Source: an uncultured Clostridium sp.
Lineage (GTDB): Bacteria > Bacillota > Clostridia > Lachnospirales > Lachnospiraceae
Direction: 5' to 3'
DNA: 52,696 bases
Assembly: GCA_900555045.1 (NCBI GenBank)
Contig: USJW01000018.1
Span: 1-52,696, forward strand
The number at the start of each line of letters is the position of its first letter. Positions within the stretch are counted from its first letter, which is position 1. Below are positions 23,896 through 31,497 of this stretch, in pieces. The translations under genes were made by a program, and so were the position numbers. The notes beneath the pieces are model-generated. The model was not told where the DNA came from. It saw nothing but the letters and a program-made list of their open reading frames with translations, and did no database searches.

Positions 23896-25275
23896 ATGAA
23901 ATTATGGGGCGGACGTTTTACGAAGGAAACCAATCAGCTGGTACACAACTTTAATGAGTCCCTGTCCTTTGACCAGAAGTTTTACCGTCAGGACATCCGG
24001 GGCAGCATCGCCCATGTGACGATGCTGGCTAAGCAGGGAATTTTGTCGGAGCAGGACAAAGTGGATATTATCCGCGGACTGGAAGGTATTTTAAAGGATC
24101 TGGAGAGCGGAAAATTGACCATATCCGCCGATTCTGGATATGAGGATATCCACTCCTTTGTGGAGGGAACGCTGACCGAGCGCGTGGGCCAGGCGGGAAA
24201 GCGGCTGCACACGGGCCGGAGCCGCAATGACCAGGTGGCGCTGGATATGAAGCTATACACCCGGGATGAGATCGACGAGATCGACGGGCTGGTGAAGAGC
24301 CTGCTCACAGAGCTGCTTGCGGTGATGGAGGAGAATGTGGACACCTTCATGCCCGGCTTCACCCACCTGCAGAAGGCGCAGCCGGTGACCCTGGCCCACC
24401 ACGTGGGGGCATATTTTGAGATGTTCTCCCGCGACCGCTCACGGCTTCACGACATTCGCGAGCGGATGAATTACTGCCCGTTAGGCGCGGGGGCGCTGGC
24501 GGGGACCACGTACCCTCTGGACCGGGATTACACCGCAGAGCTTCTGGACTTCTACGGCCCCACCTTAAACTCCATGGATTCGGTCTCCGACCGCGATTAC
24601 CTGATTGAGCTGTTGAGCGCCCTGTCGATCATCTCCATGCACTTAAGCCGGTTCTGTGAGGAGATCATCACCTGGAACACCAACGAGTACCGGTTTGTGG
24701 AGATCGACGACTCCTACAGCACGGGCAGCAGCATCATGCCCCAGAAGAAGAACCCGGATATCGCGGAGCTGATCCGCGGAAAGTCCGGCCGGGTCTACGG
24801 GGCCCTGATGTCCCTGTTGACCACCATGAAGGGGCTGCCCCTGGCGTACAACAAGGACTTACAGGAGGACAAGGAGTTCGCGTTTGACGCCATCGACACG
24901 GTGAAGGGCTGCCTGGCTCTGTTCACCGGCATGATCGCCAGCATGACCTTCCGCAAGGACGTGATGGAGGCCAGCGCCAAGAACGGCTTCACCAACGCCA
25001 CCGACGCGGCGGACTATCTGGTGAACCACGGCGTGCCTTTCCGGGATGCCCACGGCATCGTGGGGCAGCTGGTTCTGGCCTGCATAGACCGGGGGATCGC
25101 GCTGGACGACCTTCCGCTTGAGGAGTACAGGAAGATCAGCCCGGTGTTCGAGGAGGACATCTACGAGGCCATCAGCATGAAGACCTGCGTGGAGAAGCGG
25201 CTCACGGTGGGAGCCCCCGGCCAGGAGGCCATGAGAAAGGTCATCGAGATTTACCGGAAGCGGCTGGAGCAGTAG
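23896..25275 (+). CDS. argH: Argininosuccinate lyase
   Basis: Last step of arginine biosynthesis: cleaves argininosuccinate to arginine and fumarate. It has 459 residues with the full set of fumarase/aspartase-superfamily signatures, including TGRSRNDQVALD, GFTHLQKAQPVT and the flexible catalytic loop GSSIMPQKKNPD. GAGGAG precedes the ATG. It begins three bases after the yfhO stop and has no visible promoter or ARG box of its own, so it seems to ride on the gtrA-yfhO transcript, about 7 kb away from the other arg genes. Confidence 0.97.
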   Translation: MKLWGGRFTKETNQLVHNFNESLSFDQKFYRQDIRGSIAHVTMLAKQGILSEQDKVDIIRGLEGILKDLESGKLTISADSGYEDIHSFVEGTLTERVGQAGKRLHTGRSRNDQVALDMKLYTRDEIDEIDGLVKSLLTELLAVMEENVDTFMPGFTHLQKAQPVTLAHHVGAYFEMFSRDRSRLHDIRERMNYCPLGAGALAGTTYPLDRDYTAELLDFYGPTLNSMDSVSDRDYLIELLSALSIISMHLSRFCEEIITWNTNEYRFVEIDDSYSTGSSIMPQKKNPDIAELIRGKSGRVYGALMSLLTTMKGLPLAYNKDLQEDKEFAFDAIDTVKGCLALFTGMIASMTFRKDVMEASAKNGFTNATDAADYLVNHGVPFRDAHGIVGQLVLACIDRGIALDDLPLEEYRKISPVFEEDIYEAISMKTCVEKRLTVGAPGQEAMRKVIEIYRKRLEQ

Positions 25276-25301
25276 CAGCCGCAAACGACGCACAGAAGAG
25301 A

Positions 25302-25343
25302 AGCCCTTGGCTGGTGAGAATTTGACCGGCCAGGGCTTTTTTT
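25302..25343 (+). terminator. Terminator after argH
   Basis: AGCCCTTGGCTGGT and ACCGGCCAGGGCT form a long stem followed by TTTTTTT. Confidence 0.92.
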
Positions 25344-25355
25344 GCCGCCAGGCAC

Positions 25356-25384
25356 TTGACGCCGCGGGGGCAAAAATATATAAT
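25356..25384 (+). promoter_or_regulatory. Strong promoter of the Crp/Fnr-family gene
   Basis: TTGACG (25356-25361) and a perfect TATAAT (25379-25384) are separated by 17 bases, 44 bases before the start codon. This is the best promoter match in the window. Confidence 0.8.
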
Positions 25385-25427
25385 ATTTACAGCATTGTTG
25401 TTGGAAATACAACGGAAAGAGGCGACT

Positions 25428-26147
25428 ATGGAGGAGTTTCTGCACGTTTTGAAGAAATCACCGCTGTTTTACGGGGTGAGTGATGATGAGCTGTACACGC
25501 TGCTCAAGTGCTGCGGCGCGGAGCAGACGCGGTATGAGGAGGGGGAGTACATCTACCGGATGGGGGAGTCCTTAGACAGCATCATGGTGCTGCTCTCGGG
25601 CAGCGCGATGGTGATGCAGGAGAATTTCTGGGGCAAGCGGGAGGAGCTCTACCGGGTGAAGGAGGGGGAGATATTCGGCGAATCCTACTCCTGCTCGCGG
25701 ACGGCGGTGCTGCCGGTCAACGTGGTGGCGGAGCAGTTCTGCGAGGTGGTGTTTCTCACCTACCAGAGGATGATCACCTTCTGCTCGCTGGCCTGCGACT
25801 TCCACACGCGCCTGATCCAGAACATGCTCCGGGTGCTGTCGGAGCAGAACGTGAAGCTGGAGAACAAGCTGGAGCACATGTCCAGGAAGACCACGCGGGA
25901 CAAGCTGCTGTCCTATTTATCCCAGCAGGCGGTGGTGAACGGCGGCCGCGACTTTGTGATCCCCCACAGCCGCCAGGAGCTGGCGGGGTATCTGGGCGTG
26001 GACCGCAGCGCCATGTCCAACGAGCTGAGCAAGATGAAGGCCGAGGGGCTTTTGGAGTTTCAGCGGAACCATTTTGTGCTGTACGAGAGAGCAGGGGCTG
26101 GAGGAGATCCGAAAGATTTCAGTGGAGGATTACGACTATTATCATGA
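25428..26147 (+). CDS. Crp/Fnr-family transcriptional regulator
   Basis: A 239-residue protein with an N-terminal cyclic-nucleotide-binding-like barrel (residues about 10-125, RYEEGEYIYRMGESLDSIMVLLSGSAMV and GEIFGESYSC), a dimerisation helix, and a C-terminal winged HTH (RDKLLSYLSQQA, IPHSRQELAGYLGVDRSAMSNELSKMKAEGLL). It lacks the cysteine arrangement of an Fnr [4Fe-4S] sensor and the full cAMP pocket, so its ligand is unknown. ATG at 25428 is used because it follows the promoter; the open extension begins inside it. The last roughly 18 residues (GAGGDPKDFSGGLRLLS) are atypical and may be a junction with foreign sequence. Confidence 0.88.
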   Translation: MEEFLHVLKKSPLFYGVSDDELYTLLKCCGAEQTRYEEGEYIYRMGESLDSIMVLLSGSAMVMQENFWGKREELYRVKEGEIFGESYSCSRTAVLPVNVVAEQFCEVVFLTYQRMITFCSLACDFHTRLIQNMLRVLSEQNVKLENKLEHMSRKTTRDKLLSYLSQQAVVNGGRDFVIPHSRQELAGYLGVDRSAMSNELSKMKAEGLLEFQRNHFVLYERAGAGGDPKDFSGGLRLLS

Positions 26148-26283
26148 TTTCAAGGCGCTTGAATTGAAAGGGTTCACAGAGACTGCGAAGGAATTCTCGG
26201 GCTTTGCCTATAAGAATGTAGATATGACCGGGATGGAGCAGAGGAAGCTTCCACTGGCAAAGCTGTGGGAAAAAGCGGTGTAA
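26095..26283 (+). pseudogene. Unidentified C-terminal gene fragment fused out of frame behind the Crp gene
   Basis: Another frame than Crp encodes GLEEIRKISVEDYDYYHDF, continuing as a well-behaved soluble sequence to EQRKLPLAKLWEKAV and a stop five bases before a strong terminator. There is no start signal, and it begins inside the Crp coding end. It looks like the 3' end of a lost gene that kept its terminator after a deletion. I do not recognise the family. Confidence 0.4.
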
Positions 26284-26287
26284 AACC

Positions 26288-26331
26288 AGACCTGCAAGGC
26301 CACGTTAAATTTGTGGCTTTGCAGGTCTTTT
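26288..26331. terminator. Terminator between the Crp region and the DUF4340 gene
   Basis: AGACCTGCAAGGCCAC and TGTGGCTTTGCAGGTCT form a long stem with a trailing TTTT. It can serve both convergent units. Confidence 0.85.
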
Positions 26332-26339
26332 GCTGTCCA

Positions 26340-27341
26340 TTACCTGGGATATTCCGCGTTCATACATTTCTCGACCGCGCTCTTGTCGATCAAGTTGACC
26401 GCCTGGGAGCCCTCCAGCCGGGTATAGTAGTCGGTCCCCTCGGGGTTTAAGCTTCCCACGTGGAGGGTGGTGGTGATGTCCTTGGCGTCCTTGCGGCAGG
26501 TCCATGTGAGGGTGAGGGCCGGCGCGCCGAGGCCGTAGCTTCCCAGCTCCTCGTCCGAGGCCTTGTAGTTCACGCAGGAGCGGATGGACAGGCCGCCGAC
26601 GGCCTCCGCAAGGTTGTTTAGCTCAGCGTTGTCGGGCAGCCGGTTGGCCTCCGTGTCCGCAGAATCCTTAAACCAGGCGATGTTTCCCTGGCCGTCCACC
26701 TCCTTTTTGACGAAATGGCTTGTGACGCCGTCCTTTGTGACGGAGAGGTCGCGGACGTCCGAGCCCGAGATCATAGGCAGGGATTCCAGCTGGATAAAGT
26801 CGTAGAGATCCATTTTTGCGGTGTCCATCAGGGAGGAGCCGATGGTGTAGACCTGGCTGCCGCCGGACACGCAGGCGTAGTACTCCGTGGGGGCCGTGTC
26901 GAGGTCCGAGGAGCCGGAGGCCTTGACCTCATTTCCGACCAGCAGGGTGGCCGGGGAATTTTTGCCGGTGTCGATCTCAAAGCGGATCGCCGGGTCGGCC
27001 AGCCCGTAGGCGGCCAGTTCATCCGTCTCCTCCAGGCGCCGGGTGGCCGGGAGCTTTGAGAGCTGGTCCGCCAGGCTTTTGAGTGTGCTCTGGCGGATGG
27101 GGCAGTCCTTGTCCTTGGCGTAGTACCAGGTGTCGCCGTCCAGGGTGAAGTCCAGCGTTTGGTCGCCGTTCTCGATGGAGATGCCGGAGACGCCGTCAAA
27201 GTCCGTGACGTATAGCTTCGCGTCCGCCTGGGCCTTTACGGCCTGCTCTGCGGCCCGCTTCTGCTGCCAGGCGAGCCCCGCGTAGGCGGCGCAGAGCACC
27301 ACCAGCGCGGCAGCGGCGAGGGTCAGTTTGCTTTTTTTCAT
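26340..27341 (-). CDS. DUF4340 domain lipoprotein-like/anchored protein of a Gld-type ABC system
   Basis: A 333-residue exported protein with a single N-terminal membrane anchor (KLTLAAAALVVLCAAYAGLAW) and repeated DUF4340 units (DTWYYAKDKDCPIRQSTLKSLADQLSKL, YGLADPAIRFEI and again YGLGAPALTLTW). DUF4340 proteins are regularly encoded next to GldG-like ABC subunits, as here, and probably form the extracytoplasmic part of the complex. It is the fourth gene of a four-gene minus-strand operon. Molecular function is not established. Confidence 0.82.
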   Translation of the reverse strand: MKKSKLTLAAAALVVLCAAYAGLAWQQKRAAEQAVKAQADAKLYVTDFDGVSGISIENGDQTLDFTLDGDTWYYAKDKDCPIRQSTLKSLADQLSKLPATRRLEETDELAAYGLADPAIRFEIDTGKNSPATLLVGNEVKASGSSDLDTAPTEYYACVSGGSQVYTIGSSLMDTAKMDLYDFIQLESLPMISGSDVRDLSVTKDGVTSHFVKKEVDGQGNIAWFKDSADTEANRLPDNAELNNLAEAVGGLSIRSCVNYKASDEELGSYGLGAPALTLTWTCRKDAKDITTTLHVGSLNPEGTDYYTRLEGSQAVNLIDKSAVEKCMNAEYPR

Positions 27342-27353
27342 ATGGCTGCCTCC

Positions 27354-28772
27354 TTACAGTTTCCGGCGCTTCATCCAGATCACAAAGCCTGCGATTAGGA
27401 AGATGACGGGGATCACGATGATAAACAGGGCGCTCCAGAGTCCGCCGGAGGTGATCATGTTGAATGTGACATCCAGGCTCTTGGCCGGGATGGACAGGTT
27501 GGAGGCCTCAGGAAGGCCTGAGGTGGCCGCGTTCATAAAGATCGTCAGGTTGGTGATGCTGGGGAACTGGCTTAACAGCCCGTTGTCGACCAGCGTCGGT
27601 GCGGTGATCACCGTCAGGGTGGCTTTGGGCGTTGTCTCGGCGTCCGATCCGGTTGCTACAGTGTCCGCGCTCACCGGCTCCGTGGCCACGGCTCCCAGCA
27701 CATAGGTTCCGGGGACCTGCTCCTGGGTCTCGGGGTCCACCAGCACGCCGCTCTCAGAGGTGGTCAGAAACGGCTTGACGCTCAGGCCGCCCCGCAGGCT
27801 TTCCGAGATGGTCATGCCGGAAGGATTCGGGAGGAGAGCCGCGTCGTCCGTCCCGATTCCGCTTAGCATCCCGCTGGAGTAATCGTACTCCGGGATAATG
27901 TAGAAGGGGTTCCGGCTGTAGAAATGCCCCGGCGCGGAGTCCGCCACAAATCCGTTCTTGAGCTCCATCCCGTAATCAGCGCAGAGCGCAGCCAGATTCG
28001 GGCAGCCGGACGGCGTGTAGCCGGTCAGAATCAGCACCTGGCCTCCCTGCTTCAGGTAGTCGGAGATCATTTCTGTCTCGTCCACTGCCAGGTCGGTCTG
28101 GGGATTGTTCACCACCAGAAGGTCACAGTCCGCGGGGACGGCTCCCTCCGTCAGGAGGTTTAAATCCTGAGAATTCATGTTGGACTTCTGGAATACATCC
28201 GTCACCTGGCCGGAGAGGGCGGTCTCGCCGTGGCCGGTCAGCTCGTAGACGTTGGTCTGGGTGTCGCTTGTCACGTAGGAGATGGCGCCGGTGATCTGGC
28301 CCTCCCCGTCGAAGGCGGACTCCTTGTACTGGCCGTACTGATAGTAGCTCATCATATCTATCTGGATAATATCATTAAATGGGATAGAACGCTTCTTGCC
28401 GGTGTCCGCACAGCTCACCAGCACGGTGTTGGCCTCCGTGTCGAGGGTGGTCAGCACGTCCGGGTGGAGCACCGGGTCCTTCACCTCCACATGGACGCGG
28501 TCCGAGTGGCTGCCGTAGAGCTCGGCAAAGTGGGTAATCCGCTCATCCACCCGGGAGGGATCCGCCACGATGTAGATGTTGACGTCCGCGGTCAGGCCGT
28601 CAAGCAGCTGTTTTGTGGTGTCGCTCAAGCTGAAAAGCCGGTTGGTGCTTAAGTCCAGACGGCGGTATTTGGCCGGAACGGTGCCGGCGATGAGATTGAT
28701 CACAATCACGGCGGCGATGACGAGAACGGTGAACACAGCCATCGCGCCGCCTTTCTTTAATTTTCTGTTCAT
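27354..28772 (-). CDS. GldG-like ABC-associated protein (gliding-type ABC substrate domain)
   Basis: A 472-residue protein with one transmembrane helix near the N terminus (AVFTVLVIAAVIVINLIAG), a large extracytoplasmic domain of the GldG/ABC_transp_aux type (RRLDLSTNRLFSLSDTTKQLL, VDERITHFAELYGSHSDRV, GGQVLILTGYTPSG) and a C-terminal helix (ALFIIVIPVIFLIAGFVIWM) with a basic tail. ATG at 28772 has AGGAGG eight bases upstream; the extension to 28814 overlaps the permease gene. It is the soluble partner of the neighbouring ABC-2 permease. Confidence 0.87.
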   Translation of the reverse strand: MNRKLKKGGAMAVFTVLVIAAVIVINLIAGTVPAKYRRLDLSTNRLFSLSDTTKQLLDGLTADVNIYIVADPSRVDERITHFAELYGSHSDRVHVEVKDPVLHPDVLTTLDTEANTVLVSCADTGKKRSIPFNDIIQIDMMSYYQYGQYKESAFDGEGQITGAISYVTSDTQTNVYELTGHGETALSGQVTDVFQKSNMNSQDLNLLTEGAVPADCDLLVVNNPQTDLAVDETEMISDYLKQGGQVLILTGYTPSGCPNLAALCADYGMELKNGFVADSAPGHFYSRNPFYIIPEYDYSSGMLSGIGTDDAALLPNPSGMTISESLRGGLSVKPFLTTSESGVLVDPETQEQVPGTYVLGAVATEPVSADTVATGSDAETTPKATLTVITAPTLVDNGLLSQFPSITNLTIFMNAATSGLPEASNLSIPAKSLDVTFNMITSGGLWSALFIIVIPVIFLIAGFVIWMKRRKL

Positions 28773-28804
28773 ATTCTGCCTCCTGCTGTTATGAGATTTG
28801 TCCG

Positions 28805-29671
28805 TCAGCTCCATCTGCGCTTCTCTATGGTCTGCACCGTCAGAAAGAGCATGATAAAGGCCACACTCACGTAGCAGAGGAGACCGCCCAGATCCAGGAT
28901 GTGGTCATTCACCACCGTGTTGAACACATCTGCCAGAACAATTTTGCCCAGCAGCCTGGTGAGCGCCCGCTCCAGCAGGGATTTTTTGATCAGGTAGGTG
29001 CCCACCAGGATGACAGCGCCCAGGCCTTCCGTGCCAAGGGACAGGGGGGCATGGCCGGTAAGGCGGTAGATGACGAAGGAGAGCAGGGTCCACAGCAGCA
29101 GAAGCCCCGCGAGGGAGCCCTCGGCGGTCACCGGGAGGAAGCTTATGAGGCTGGGCCACAGAATCAAGAGCAGCAGAACGCCGAAGGTTCCGGCGGCCGC
29201 GATCAGCTGGCTCTCCGTCAGGGAGGAGATGAACAGGCCGATGGAGATGTAGACGCAGCCCAACAAAAAGAAGGTCAGGATGGCGCCGTAGTCCTCCGCC
29301 AGGTAGGCGGTGCCGTTCGCCTGAATAATCAGGGGGCACAGGCAGGACACGGCCACGGGGATCGCGAAGACGGTCACCATGGACAGATACTTGCCCATCA
29401 CCACGCTCCAGAGGGACACCGGCGAGGTGAGCAGCAGCTGGTCCGTGCGGGACCGGTGCTCCTCGGACATGCTGCGCATGGTTAAGACCGGCACGGCGAT
29501 AAGCAGGATGATCAGCACGGCGCTCAAGGTGTAGGAAAAGTAGGGATAGCCGCTCAGCATGTTGTTGGCCATGAAGTAGATGCCGATGAACATGGTGACA
29601 AAGGCAATAAACACATATCCGGTCATGGAGTAGAAATAGGATTTGAGTTCTCGGTTATAGATCGCTAGCAT
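28805..29671 (-). CDS. ABC-2 type permease (GldF-like)
   Basis: A 288-residue polytopic protein with about six to seven transmembrane segments. The conserved ABC-2 entry (MLAIYNRELKSYFYSMTGYVFIAF) and the MRSMSEEHRSRTDQLLLTSPVSLWSVVMGKYL cytoplasmic loop are typical of the GldF/NosY-like group. Its start overlaps the end of the ATPase gene by seven bases, showing coupled translation. Confidence 0.9.
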   Translation of the reverse strand: MLAIYNRELKSYFYSMTGYVFIAFVTMFIGIYFMANNMLSGYPYFSYTLSAVLIILLIAVPVLTMRSMSEEHRSRTDQLLLTSPVSLWSVVMGKYLSMVTVFAIPVAVSCLCPLIIQANGTAYLAEDYGAILTFFLLGCVYISIGLFISSLTESQLIAAAGTFGVLLLLILWPSLISFLPVTAEGSLAGLLLLWTLLSFVIYRLTGHAPLSLGTEGLGAVILVGTYLIKKSLLERALTRLLGKIVLADVFNTVVNDHILDLGGLLCYVSVAFIMLFLTVQTIEKRRWS

Positions 29672-30732
29672 GCTTTTAAATCCTCCTGTCTTGTCTGTTT
29701 TTCATCCTCGGTCAGCTCCAGGAATACCTCCTCCAGGGAAGCCTTCACCGGCTCCATAGCCAGGATGGGCAGCCGTCTGTCTGCCAGCGCGTAGAAAATG
29801 GATTCGCGGATGTGGACGGAGGAGAGAGGGGCGTTTGTGGGGATGGGGGGCGCGGGGGGATTGGCGTCTGCGGATGGATTGGCGTCGCTGGGAGCGGCAT
29901 CCGCGGCAAGTTCCGGGTTATACTGGTAGTCCGCGGAAACCCGGCACACGCCCTCCTCCTCGGATTCCAGAAAATGGATATCACATAGGCCGGGTACGGT
30001 CATGAGGGCCTCCCGGACCGCTTCCTCGGAGCCCTTGACCGAGAGAGTTAAGCCGCCGGAGCCAGCCATCTGGCGCTCCAGATTTTCCGGCGTGTCGCTG
30101 GCGATCAGCTTTCCGCGGTTGATGATCAGGATGTGATCGCAGACCGCGCTGACCTCGGACAGGATGTGGGAGCTCAGGATGACCGTGTGCTGCTTCCCGA
30201 GGCTGCGGATCATGTCCCGGATCTCGATGATCTGCTTGGGGTCCAGGCCCACGGTGGGCTCGTCAAGGATGATCACCCGGGGCTTTCCAAGGATCGCCTG
30301 GGCCATGCCCACCCGCTGGCGGTAGCCCTTGGACAGGTTGCGGATCAGGCGTCCGCCGACGTCACTCACCTTCACCAGCTCCATCACCTCATCCACGGCC
30401 TCGGCGCGGGAGGATTTTGGAATTTTTTTCAGGCTGGCGGCGAAGGTGAGATATTCGCGCACCGTCATGTCCGTGTACAGCGGCGGGATCTCCGGGAGGT
30501 AGCCGATGCGGGCCTTGGCCTTCTCCGGTTCCTCCAGGATGTTGTGGCCATCGATCAGTACCTCACCCGAGGTGGCGCCCAGATAACCGGTCATCATGTT
30601 CATGGTGGTGGATTTCCCGGCGCCGTTTGGCCCCAGAAAACCGTAGATCTGGCCGTCCTGGACCGTGAAGCTCAAATGGTCCACCGCCAGGTGGCTGCCG
30701 TACGCTTTTACAAGATCTTTCACTTCAATCAA
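29665..30732 (-). CDS. ABC transporter ATP-binding protein (GldA-like)
   Basis: A 355-residue ATPase with Walker A GPNGAGKST, signature LSKGYRQRVGMAQA, Walker B VIILDEPTVGLDP and the H-loop SSHILSE. The C-terminal regulatory region (from about residue 225) contains a proline/alanine/asparagine-rich low-complexity insertion (SDANPSADANPPAPPIPTN). The start appears to be TTG at 30732, with GGAGGAGA about eight bases upstream; no ATG fits. It is the first gene of the Gld-like operon, for which no substrate is known in Firmicutes. Confidence 0.9.
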   Translation of the reverse strand: MIEVKDLVKAYGSHLAVDHLSFTVQDGQIYGFLGPNGAGKSTTMNMMTGYLGATSGEVLIDGHNILEEPEKAKARIGYLPEIPPLYTDMTVREYLTFAASLKKIPKSSRAEAVDEVMELVKVSDVGGRLIRNLSKGYRQRVGMAQAILGKPRVIILDEPTVGLDPKQIIEIRDMIRSLGKQHTVILSSHILSEVSAVCDHILIINRGKLIASDTPENLERQMAGSGGLTLSVKGSEEAVREALMTVPGLCDIHFLESEEEGVCRVSADYQYNPELAADAAPSDANPSADANPPAPPIPTNAPLSSVHIRESIFYALADRRLPILAMEPVKASLEEVFLELTEDEKQTRQEDLKAC

Positions 30733-30900
30733 TGCTGCTCTCCTCCTGTTGGTTTCCAGTTTTTGTCAATGATAAATCGTTTGTCAATGAATAGTTGTAA
30801 TCGGAAAATGTGATGGAAATGTGATCGTTTTATTATTTTTTTGTTATCAGTTCGGATTATGTGGAAAAGTGAGAAAGGCGGTTGACAAACTTCGGGCTAG

Positions 30901-31389
30901 ATGCCCGGGGGAGACAGGGAGCTGTCGTCGCAGCCAGGCGACCTGTTTCAGGGGATGGACTACGGCAAATTGGAGAAGGTGTACTCGATTTGGATCTGCA
31001 TGGGGGAGCGGATTCCGGGGAAAGAGCAGTTTACGGTCTCATTGTACGAGACAAAAAAGCGTGATATAATAGGGGCAACAGAGGAGGATCGGATATTCAA
31101 GCTGCTCCAGGCGCTTTTCAGCAAGAAACTGGCGCTGGAGGAAAAGCTGGAGCGGCTGAAGAGCCTGGGAATACGGGTCGACGAACGGTTGGAAAAGGAG
31201 GTGGAGGAGATGTGCAACTTGAGCGAAGGAATTTGGCAGGATGGGGTGCAGGAGGGAGATCGCAGAGGTGTGGAGCGGATGAGCAGCCTAAATCTGCGTC
31301 TGCTAAACGATCAACGCTATGAAGACCTAAAACGCGCTTCCACCGACCAGGAATACCGCGACGAACTGTTCCGCCACTATCAAATTTAA
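30901..31389 (+). pseudogene. 5'-truncated Rpn/PD-(D/E)XK nuclease family transposase remnant
   Basis: The product keeps the C-terminal half seen in Lachnospiraceae Rpn-like putative transposase/nuclease proteins: MDYGKLEKVYSIWICMGE, a helical KKLALEEKLERLKSLGI region, and the tail with RYEDLKRASTDQEYRDELF. The N-terminal nuclease domain (roughly the first 150-200 residues) is missing; a stop codon lies directly before the first ATG, and no ribosome site fits. The upstream 165 bases contain no better gene. It is probably an inactive relic; a terminator follows. Confidence 0.6.
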
Positions 31390-31400
31390 TTAATCCGCCC

Positions 31401-31449
31401 AACAAAGGTTATCTGCGGCCCTAAACCCTGCGGATAACCTTTGTTTTCT
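31401..31449 (+). terminator. Terminator after the Rpn remnant
   Basis: AACAAAGGTTATCTGC and GCGGATAACCTTTGTT form a near-perfect 16-bp stem that merges into a T-rich end. Confidence 0.88.
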
Positions 31450-31497
31450 CTGGGAATCCTAACAAAAAAAGTTTGCGATAAAAGGAGGATTCCGGCG

